Shown here: positions 57,468 to 64,000 of the stretch, piece by piece
Layout of the letters: every line of letters begins with the position of its first letter
Numbering within the stretch: position 1 is the first letter of the stretch
NCBI RefSeq assembly: GCF_016584665.1
Contig: NZ_BBJB01000050.1
Coordinates: 1 to 64,000, forward strand
Direction: 5' to 3'
DNA length: 64,000 nucleotides
Source of the DNA: Pseudanabaena sp. lw0831
Lineage (GTDB): Bacteria > Cyanobacteriota > Cyanobacteriia > Pseudanabaenales > Pseudanabaenaceae
Notes under the pieces: model-generated
Seen by the model: only the letters and a program-made list of their open reading frames with translations
What the model was told of the DNA's origin: nothing
Databases searched by the model: none
Program-made: the position numbers and the translations under genes

Positions 57468-60400
57468 TTAATTTTTATTAATGCCTGTTTTGGAATTGTG
57501 CCCTTGATAAGGACTTCTTGAGTACGGATAACATCTTTGAGTGCCTGCTCTGCTTTCGGACTTGTTGGACTACTAAGACCCCACTCATCTTGTCCAACCC
57601 TAGTACTTAAATCAAAAATATTGTTTGACTTGATCCAACACAAATCAATTTTTGCCTGTCCACCGGATTCAAAACTTTCACCCTTTTCATTAGTAATTTG
57701 ACCTCTAGGTGTTTTGGTTGCAGATATATAAGGAGAGGGCTTTGCACCCATAACATGCTCTAATATGGGTCGGGTCTGCTTAGGTCCTGTTGGTTGAATG
57801 GGTCCTCTACTTGGTCCCACGTCCTCTGGTTTTGCTCTCATATTCTTCAAATCATCATCAGATAAGTTTCTAATAATGTATCGTTGTACATATTGTCGCT
57901 TCGCATCATGAACAAAGAGTTCCTTGGTTACACGGTTTTTGAATGTTGTGGCAAGTCCACCCACAGGATTAGAAACTGATTCATAAAGTTGACTTGAGTT
58001 CCAAATCGCTCCTATTTTCGTCTTTTCTCCGCTATTGAACACATATACTTCTTCAATAGGCATACCTGCTCCGGTAGCTCCTCCTTCATAGACAAGATTC
58101 TTCCCTCTCTTATCGATTTTTAACTCTGAACAGGCCTCTTCAAGGGCTTGATTAAGAGCATTCTTAACATCATTAACCTTGGTACTTCCAGGTAATGCAT
58201 TAATCTTGGGAGCTGCTTTTATACCTATCTTTTTGGCTAATTCATCATCTACATCTGGATCAATCTGGAAGGTTATTTCTGGATTAATAGCCGCATGTAC
58301 ATCTAATCCCTTTTCTCCTGACTTAACACTTAAATCCGTAAGTCTATATAGGGATTTTATCTTGTCAAGAGCCTTATTTAGGGAAGATGGTTTCTTTTGT
58401 TTTTTCTCTAATGCTTTTGCTTCTGCAACAGCTTTTTTCAGATCTTCTGCTTTTTGAGCTTCTGTACGCTCATCTGGCTTTCCATCCTTATCCTTCTTGC
58501 TGAATAGTTGCTTTGCCTTCTCCAGCATTTTGCCCAGCCACGCTACGATCTTGTCTAGACCTTTATCGATTGGGGCGCGGATTTTCTTGACAATTCCAAC
58601 TACCTTGTCGGGGATATTGCCTAAGCCTGCGAACTTAGCCAAAAACGCAATGACAATCGTTAGCGTATTTGCCATTGTCGTTTCAACTTTTTTCGCCGCA
58701 TTGCCCACTTGACCATTAGCGATCGCCGAAATCGAATCGATAAAGGCGGCGACCACGGCGGCGATTTGGTTGATTTTTTCGATAAAGAAGGTGACAGTGT
58801 TGTAAGTTGCAATGATTGCTTGGATGACAGCACCCGCAGGGTTCAGCATACTCACCAACTTCGTGATCGCCGCTTTTACCACCTCAGTCGAGATCATTTG
58901 CGTAACCTGAGCGATCATTTGATCTTTTAACTCGCTCAATTCCGATTTGATTTGTTCCCATGCGGCGGCGGGACCATCTTTGACTAATGTGACCAAAATA
59001 CCAGCAGTTTTTTCTAGACCGACCAACACAGGTTCGGGGATGATTTTCACTAGTTTGCTGCGGATATTTTGCCAAGTTAGTCCTAGTACTGAGAGTACCA
59101 ATTTGACAATTTCGATCAAGCTAAAAGATTGGGGAATATAGACACCAGCTTCGCCCAATGGCCCTGTGATCCACTTGATCAAAGCGGCTTTCAAATGTTC
59201 GAGAATATTGCTGGCAAACATCTGGAATCCCTGTTTGCCAGCTTTTACCAAATTGCCGACAAATGCGATCGGATTTTTGATGATCGTCATGAAAGCAGCT
59301 TGGGCTTTCTTGATGTAAGGCATGACTCCTGGTGCTACGACCGAGAATAGGATTTCTAGGAGGCTAATCACCTGCTTGATACCCCAACTGATAAAGTCGA
59401 TGGCAATATTCGCAAAGGCGCTGACAATTTTAGTGAACGCACCCGCAACCGTCACGATGTCCTGAATTGACAGAGAAGTAATCGTACTAATAATCTTGGC
59501 TGGTACAGCACGCACCAGTCCCATTAAGCCTGCCAATGCACCTTGGAACCAAGCCCAAGCACGTTCAATTGCCTTACCTTTTTTGATGTTTTCCCAAACT
59601 TCTTCCTGCCCGATCAGCTTCATGAACCCGCCGATTAAGGTGTCAGCATTACGCGGTACTGCTTCGCCCGTGACAGGATCTTCGCCGAGGATCGCTTTGA
59701 GCAGGTCATAGCCGCGTGTATTTTGAGCAAGAGCAGCAAGGGGCTTCAAAATTGCGTCCTTGACGAACTTGAGAATGCCAGTGATTAGTCCTTTGGCAAA
59801 ACTGATAATGCGGTTAATCGGATCGGTAAAGATGCTCTTAGCACGGTTCCAGACTCCACCAAGGTCGAAAATGTCCCTCCAACCAAGGGAATCAAGAAAC
59901 TGGGTAACTGCTTGCTTGATCGCACTGCCAACCATACCAAGGGTTTTGATCTGCTGCTCGACCCAGTTACCGACTTTTTCAAACACGCCATGATTGTCTA
60001 GGGCTTGAGTGATAAATCCGCCACCAGGGATGAATTCAACGATCGCCCGCATAATATTCGCGGCACTGCGATCAACGGAATTCATATTGATCGGATTCAC
60101 ACCCAACACAATCGTAAACATCCGAAAACCAGGGATTAAGTTGGCTTTATCGGCGAAATAGTCGAGCGCATCGCTGAGTCCCAGTCTTTGAATTTGAGGC
60201 GGCGACTGTTGAGCGATCGCAATATCTTCACTACGCTGTACCACCTCTCCCTGCTGGATCGTGTGCGTCAACTCGTGGGCAATCAGTTCTTTGCCTTCAT
60301 GGCTATCAGGTTGGAATTTATTCTTGCCAAAAAATACGTGATTACCCATCGCAAATGCTTGGGCATTTACCTGTTTATTCAGTTTGGCGGCTTTATCGCC

Positions 60401-60919
60401 TGTATGAATCTTTACCTTGCTAAAATCAGCCCGAAAGCGTGGCTCCATAAACCGCCGCACTCCCATAGGCAATGGCGACCCACTCGACATACTGTTTTGA
60501 ATATCGGCGGAGACGCTTGGGGCAATCGTATTTTCTCCTGCTGCTTTGCGATGAATCGCTTCTTCTGGTTTACGCTGCGTGAAAATACCCGAATTGGCAA
60601 AGCGCATAATGTAGGGCGATCGCAACTTAGTCTGAACTTTCTTTTCCTTTTCTTCCTGTTTTACCTGCCGAAATAGCCCGCCACTATCAGTCTTCACATA
60701 GGCGATCGAGCTTTCAGGCATCGCCATCCGCATAATCTTTTTGGATGTAGTATCAGCTTCTTTTTCCGCAGCATCATTCGGCGAAGAAACCTTAGTCGAT
60801 GTTTGCACCTGCACCGAACTTCTGTTAGTCACCACCTGCCGTTGCACCTGCTTGACTGAGGCGGCTGGTTTCTGCACGATCGCAGCGCGATTCACGGTCT
60901 TGTTTTTGACTGCTTCCAA
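57464..60919 (-). CDS. DUF4157 protein of an extracellular contractile injection system locus
   Basis: A 1151-residue protein. After a basic, disordered N-terminus (VKQVQRQVVTNRSSVQVQTS) comes the DUF4157 domain: VRRFMEPRFRADFSKVKIHT, then HVFFGKNKFQPDSHEGKELI and HELTHTIQQG with zinc-type HExxH at residues 215-219. DUF4157 is a marker of cargo of contractile injection systems. The long middle (about residues 260-840) is helical and hydrophobic (VAGAFTKIVSAFANIAIDFI), possibly membrane-active. The C-terminus has PYISATKTPRG, then IDLCWIKSNNIFDLSTR and RTQEVLIKGTIP, which recall ADP-ribosyltransferase toxins. HExxH may or may not be catalytic. Confidence 0.85.
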   Translation of the reverse strand: MEAVKNKTVNRAAIVQKPAASVKQVQRQVVTNRSSVQVQTSTKVSSPNDAAEKEADTTSKKIMRMAMPESSIAYVKTDSGGLFRQVKQEEKEKKVQTKLRSPYIMRFANSGIFTQRKPEEAIHRKAAGENTIAPSVSADIQNSMSSGSPLPMGVRRFMEPRFRADFSKVKIHTGDKAAKLNKQVNAQAFAMGNHVFFGKNKFQPDSHEGKELIAHELTHTIQQGEVVQRSEDIAIAQQSPPQIQRLGLSDALDYFADKANLIPGFRMFTIVLGVNPINMNSVDRSAANIMRAIVEFIPGGGFITQALDNHGVFEKVGNWVEQQIKTLGMVGSAIKQAVTQFLDSLGWRDIFDLGGVWNRAKSIFTDPINRIISFAKGLITGILKFVKDAILKPLAALAQNTRGYDLLKAILGEDPVTGEAVPRNADTLIGGFMKLIGQEEVWENIKKGKAIERAWAWFQGALAGLMGLVRAVPAKIISTITSLSIQDIVTVAGAFTKIVSAFANIAIDFISWGIKQVISLLEILFSVVAPGVMPYIKKAQAAFMTIIKNPIAFVGNLVKAGKQGFQMFASNILEHLKAALIKWITGPLGEAGVYIPQSFSLIEIVKLVLSVLGLTWQNIRSKLVKIIPEPVLVGLEKTAGILVTLVKDGPAAAWEQIKSELSELKDQMIAQVTQMISTEVVKAAITKLVSMLNPAGAVIQAIIATYNTVTFFIEKINQIAAVVAAFIDSISAIANGQVGNAAKKVETTMANTLTIVIAFLAKFAGLGNIPDKVVGIVKKIRAPIDKGLDKIVAWLGKMLEKAKQLFSKKDKDGKPDERTEAQKAEDLKKAVAEAKALEKKQKKPSSLNKALDKIKSLYRLTDLSVKSGEKGLDVHAAINPEITFQIDPDVDDELAKKIGIKAAPKINALPGSTKVNDVKNALNQALEEACSELKIDKRGKNLVYEGGATGAGMPIEEVYVFNSGEKTKIGAIWNSSQLYESVSNPVGGLATTFKNRVTKELFVHDAKRQYVQRYIIRNLSDDDLKNMRAKPEDVGPSRGPIQPTGPKQTRPILEHVMGAKPSPYISATKTPRGQITNEKGESFESGGQAKIDLCWIKSNNIFDLSTRVGQDEWGLSSPTSPKAEQALKDVIRTQEVLIKGTIPKQALIKIK

Positions 60920-60963
60920 GGTAGGTGTCTCCTAACGTGATGCGGTTTAGTTGCTTGCGATCG

Positions 60964-62325
60964 TTATATGGCTCTTCCTTCTTTGAGGAATTCTCGGCGA
61001 ATTCCTTCTTCGATATCTTCAATTAAAATTATATTTTCGTTTCGGCTCAAGGCTTTTAGCGAGGAGTATCGCACCACATTCATGATAATACCACCAGAAA
61101 GATCGTATTTTTCTGCGATTCTGCTCAGATCGATTTTCTCCTCCAATACGGCTTTAGCAGAAAATGCTTTTTCCCAGATGCGGAGACGTTCAGGTGCTTT
61201 AGGAATTGGGAAATATACAACTGAATGAAATCGTCGAATAAAGGCATCATCAATGTTTGTCTTTAGATTAGAAGCTAGGATTGTAACCCCATTAAATTCT
61301 TCAATGCGCTGGAGTAAAAAACTGATTTCCTGATTGGCATAGCGATCGTGAGAGTCGTCAACTTTGGTGCGCTTGCCAAACAAGGCATCGGCTTCATCAA
61401 AAAAAAGAATCCATCTTTTATGTTCGGCCATATCAAAGATTTTTGCTAAGTTCTTCTCGGTTTCGCCAATGTATTTGGAGACAATCATACTCAGGTCGAT
61501 CTTGTATACATCGCAGCCGCAGTGTTTGCCTAGCAAACAAACTGAAAAGGTTTTCCCAGTCCCTGGAGCGCCATAGAACAGACTAGTGAATCCTGGTTGC
61601 AGTTTGTAATGCATTCCCCAGTCTTGAAGCAAGGTATGCCCATGGGCGATCCAATGTTTAATTTCATTTAGCTGCTCTAAAGTCGCAAAAGGTAGCACTA
61701 GATCATCCCAATCGAGTTTAGTCTCAATCAATCGAGCAGGAAATTCACTATTGAAGTTTGGTTTGCGTTCGATACCAGTGCTTAATCGGTATAGATACTC
61801 TCGTGATAGAGTCAATGCGCCACTGAGCAGAGGCTCGCCAGCATTAACCGAAGTGAGATAGAGGATATTGTAACGGGCGAAAGCATGGCTTCCTTCAAAT
61901 AGGCGCATGAGCTTGAATCGCGTGGATAGATCGTCGCTAGCTAGTAGAAAAGCAACGGTTTCGCCAGTAGGGATGAAGCCACCGTGGGTCGTGCCTTGTA
62001 ATCCGCCAAATTCGGTGAAACCGCGATCGATCGCTTCATTTTTAGTCCAGAGTACATCCAGTAATTGAGGGCGGATATGGGGAATCATTGCTAGCAAGAG
62101 CGTTAAGCGTTCATCACTGGAAAACTCGTGCTGTCGAATCAATTGGGCATAATAGGAATGGCTATGGCTGAGATCGGGAGGCGGAATATCAAAAATAGAC
62201 GAGACCATATTTTCGTCTACTTTATCTGAATGGAAGTACAAATTCAGCCGAGCAGCCAGAACCTCCGCGAACCAACTCAGTTCGCGCTCCAGATCTGCGG
62301 CATTTTCGCTTAAAATGTCTGCCAT
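60964..62325 (-). CDS. AAA+ ATPase of the contractile injection system locus
   Basis: About 454 residues. I choose the ATG at 62325 (MADILSENAADLERELSWFA); the frame to 62379 overlaps the previous gene by 70 bases. The AAA module has Walker A FYGAPGTGKTFSV, Walker B WILFFDEADALFGKR, sensor ILASNLKTNIDDAFIRRF (Arg finger). The N-terminal domain is of the type seen in ATPases of eCIS clusters (Afp15-like), which help assembly. Neighbours CIS tape-measure-like and DUF4157 proteins support this. Confidence 0.88.
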   Translation of the reverse strand: MADILSENAADLERELSWFAEVLAARLNLYFHSDKVDENMVSSIFDIPPPDLSHSHSYYAQLIRQHEFSSDERLTLLLAMIPHIRPQLLDVLWTKNEAIDRGFTEFGGLQGTTHGGFIPTGETVAFLLASDDLSTRFKLMRLFEGSHAFARYNILYLTSVNAGEPLLSGALTLSREYLYRLSTGIERKPNFNSEFPARLIETKLDWDDLVLPFATLEQLNEIKHWIAHGHTLLQDWGMHYKLQPGFTSLFYGAPGTGKTFSVCLLGKHCGCDVYKIDLSMIVSKYIGETEKNLAKIFDMAEHKRWILFFDEADALFGKRTKVDDSHDRYANQEISFLLQRIEEFNGVTILASNLKTNIDDAFIRRFHSVVYFPIPKAPERLRIWEKAFSAKAVLEEKIDLSRIAEKYDLSGGIIMNVVRYSSLKALSRNENIILIEDIEEGIRREFLKEGRAI

Positions 62326-63899
62326 TCGGTGTAGAGGGGATATTTCATCCATGATAGTTTGACGATACTGATAGTCCAAGGCAGATGTTCGAGTAACATA
62401 TCGAATGATTGATGCTCTACGTTGAGGCTCCAGCTATCCTCTGTCCTACGCAACAACCCTGAACGTTGCAGAAATGAGGAGCGGATTCCATCAGTCGATG
62501 TATTTCCTAAAACAGACCAATAATTTATAGTGGATTGTAATACTGTTTCGGCTTCTTCGCGATCGCATTCTTGCAACACGCCTACTCCCACTAAGAGCGG
62601 TGTTTCTGGTTCTAATCCTAACAAGATTTTGATTAAGCCTAATTCATATTCATAGATTTCCTCCTGTCCTCTTGCCAAAAAGTGGAGTAGGGCGGCGGCG
62701 CGTGGCATTTGAGTATCGGCGATCGCATGGCTATTAGTTTTTTTAATACCCGTTGCCTCAAACAATGGGCTAATAAATGGATGAATCAAAACTAGTCCTG
62801 CATAGTTAACAAAAAGAGAAAATCTATCATTCTGCTCAGTAAAATCCACGACAGGATTTACTGCCTCATCAGAGAAGTCAGTCTCAAATTTGCGATCCTG
62901 ATTGTCAAGATCCTCCTCCTCCAATAAATTTGTAGAATCTAGATTCAATTCAGGGTGATTAAATTCGTTGCTAAGTCGCGATCGCAATGCTTCGTCATTT
63001 AAAAAATTGATTTCTGGATTCTCGACGGCTGACAAATTGGGATCGGGGCGTGGACGATCAAAGTTTGTTTGGGTTTGAAACAAGGTTGCTGTAACCGATG
63101 GCAATGCGTCAACTAAAACTTGACGATCGATTCCTGCTTGAGTTAATATCCTATCTAGGCTCATGCTGAATCCATTACTCGGTATCTGTTCTGAAGAAAC
63201 TCTCGACAAAATGGCGGCGACTAGTTGCGATCGCCTTGGATGATTCAGTTGGATTTGGGTTGACTCACTCACAAATCCCATCACTTCAATAATTGTGATT
63301 TTCCACTCTGTCGAAAGTCTATCTAAAAGTGGGTCTATAATCGCGAGGGCTTGCGATCGCGTCAGTAGTTGCAGCAACCGAAAATAAAAAGCGGCTGTCT
63401 CTGCTCGATTGGATAAGTAATTTATAAGTTGCGATCGCTGATTGCTGCAAGTTTCTTTTAAGTCAACCGCGATTTCCGATGCTGAAGCAGAGGATGCTTG
63501 CCAAGGCAATGAACCTGTCTGCAAGTAATGCATTAAGATCTCGAATTGGTTTTGTTGGGCTGTTGTTTCTCGCAAAACTTCTCCAGACTGAGAGATTGTT
63601 GTTAAAGGAATTGTTGTCAAATCTAGCGATCGCAATTGTTCTTGGAGTTGCTGTTGGATTAATTCAGGTAATATATCTAAAAGTTCTTGCTCGGAGTTGA
63701 CTTTTATATGGAGTTCTAACTTGGGTATGTGGATAATGCGATCGCTACCAGCAATTTCATCAAAGGTACTTTCAAAGACGGGTATTAGAGTATCTTGCCA
63801 GCGATCGCGCAAATTTTTCCGCATCGCAAAAGCATCTATCTGGCTTCTTGTCGAAACTAAACAGTGTAATCTGCGAATTCGATGGGAAAGGTTTGGCAT
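62310..63899 (-). CDS. Contractile injection system tape-measure-type protein
   Basis: A 529-residue protein. The N-terminal part MPNLSHRIRRLHCLVSTRSQ, AFAMRKNLRDRWQDTLIPVF, and DRIIHIPKLELHIKVNSEQE matches, as I remember it, the family named contractile injection system tape measure protein, found in eCIS loci with the AAA ATPase. The middle is acidic and low-complexity (LNLDSTNLLEEEDLDNQDRK); the C-terminal half has GLVLIHPFISPLFEATGIKK, ARAAALLHFLARGQEE-type text and LGLEPETPLLVGVGVLQECD, typical for these proteins. It overlaps the ATPase start. Length is shorter than tape measure proteins of long systems. Confidence 0.8.
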   Translation of the reverse strand: MPNLSHRIRRLHCLVSTRSQIDAFAMRKNLRDRWQDTLIPVFESTFDEIAGSDRIIHIPKLELHIKVNSEQELLDILPELIQQQLQEQLRSLDLTTIPLTTISQSGEVLRETTAQQNQFEILMHYLQTGSLPWQASSASASEIAVDLKETCSNQRSQLINYLSNRAETAAFYFRLLQLLTRSQALAIIDPLLDRLSTEWKITIIEVMGFVSESTQIQLNHPRRSQLVAAILSRVSSEQIPSNGFSMSLDRILTQAGIDRQVLVDALPSVTATLFQTQTNFDRPRPDPNLSAVENPEINFLNDEALRSRLSNEFNHPELNLDSTNLLEEEDLDNQDRKFETDFSDEAVNPVVDFTEQNDRFSLFVNYAGLVLIHPFISPLFEATGIKKTNSHAIADTQMPRAAALLHFLARGQEEIYEYELGLIKILLGLEPETPLLVGVGVLQECDREEAETVLQSTINYWSVLGNTSTDGIRSSFLQRSGLLRRTEDSWSLNVEHQSFDMLLEHLPWTISIVKLSWMKYPLYTEWQTF

Positions 63900-63907
63900 A
63901 ATACTTT

Positions 63908-64000
63908 TTATCTCCGCGGACTCAATATGCTTTTAATAATTTGGACAAGTGTGGCATTGTTCTGATTATTGTTAGCCACAGCGTTCAGTCCTCCGCGTAA
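63908..64000 (-). CDS. C-terminal end of an upstream eCIS-locus gene
   Basis: The minus strand reads in frame from the window edge LRGGLNAVANNNQNNATLVQ and IIKSILSPRR, then TAA at 63910-63908. It is nine bases before the start of the tape-measure gene and so is part of the same operon. Too short to assign; a structural or baseplate protein of the injection system is likely. Confidence 0.6.
   Translation of the reverse strand, partial: LRGGLNAVANNNQNNATLVQIIKSILSPRR

Noticed and set aside
57464-60919. HELTH motif as proof of an active metalloprotease toxin
   Set aside because: It is part of the DUF4157 domain, which is a general cargo marker; activity cannot be inferred from the motif alone.

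Overview
The window looks like chromosomal DNA of a filamentous-type cyanobacterium, probably Pseudanabaena-like. The octamer GCGATCGC (the cyanobacterial HIP1 sequence) is scattered through genes and spacers. Cyanobacterium-restricted families occur (a DUF3318 protein, a large polytopic membrane protein, a pentapeptide/TerB-like protein), together with a PilT with a Pro/Ala/Gln-rich N-terminus. The species assignment is inference.

Region 1 (1-15.7 kb) is an immune island. A truncated IS630-type transposase is followed by a tightly packed operon (685-10119) whose gene set matches type III-D CRISPR: a Cas10 with an intact GGDD cyclase motif and no visible HD nuclease motif, four Cas7-type RAMP proteins, Csx10, Csx19, a Cas11-like small subunit, an embedded Uma2-type PD-(D/E)XK nuclease gene, and a last gene that looks like a second small subunit joined to an OB/S1-like domain. 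Then come three unrecognised small genes (one HEPN-like), a degenerate mini-array wrapped around a terminator, a membrane-anchored coiled-coil protein with a Rossmann-like C-terminus, a solitary cas2, a leader with repeated 12-mers, and a 30-repeat CRISPR array. No cas1, cas6 or recognisable CARF protein is visible, so adaptation, crRNA processing and the cyclic-oligoadenylate effector are either supplied elsewhere or include one of the unrecognised proteins.

Region 2 (15.7-28.3 kb) is a decaying, duplication-rich accessory zone ending in a tyrosine recombinase next to a tRNA(CAU) gene. A NERD/UvrD-like helicase gene with an internal deletion lies at its left end. Its 3' tail recurs four more times, usually joined to a short conserved separator repeat (at least six full or partial copies) that stands between unrelated small genes. 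Two paralogous genes, a MutY-like glycosylase and its truncated copy, a molybdenum-carrier-like gene with a nonsense codon, and an IS fragment lie among these separators.

Region 3 (28.4-54.7 kb) is mostly ordinary chromosome: a LysM/lysozyme-like protein, a NAD(P)-binding protein, methionine aminopeptidase, PilT, M16 peptidase, a Rieske oxygenase, pentapeptide/TM/TerB-like protein, DUF3318 protein, a P-loop ATPase next to a TPR protein with near-identical 120-bp units, a giant membrane protein, fused 5-oxoprolinase, small secreted proteins and Era. Long perfect hairpins with three-base loops mark many gene ends. A repeat has inserted in frame into two genes.

Region 4 (54.7-64 kb) holds a duplicated, toxin-less ParD/ParE locus, repeats and a possible MITE. 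It then enters, on the minus strand, what looks like the end of an extracellular contractile injection system locus: the C-terminus of an upstream gene, a CIS tape-measure-type protein, an AAA+ ATPase, a 1151-residue DUF4157 protein with a possible ADP-ribosyltransferase-like tail, and an overlapping helical-repeat protein that may be its immunity partner.
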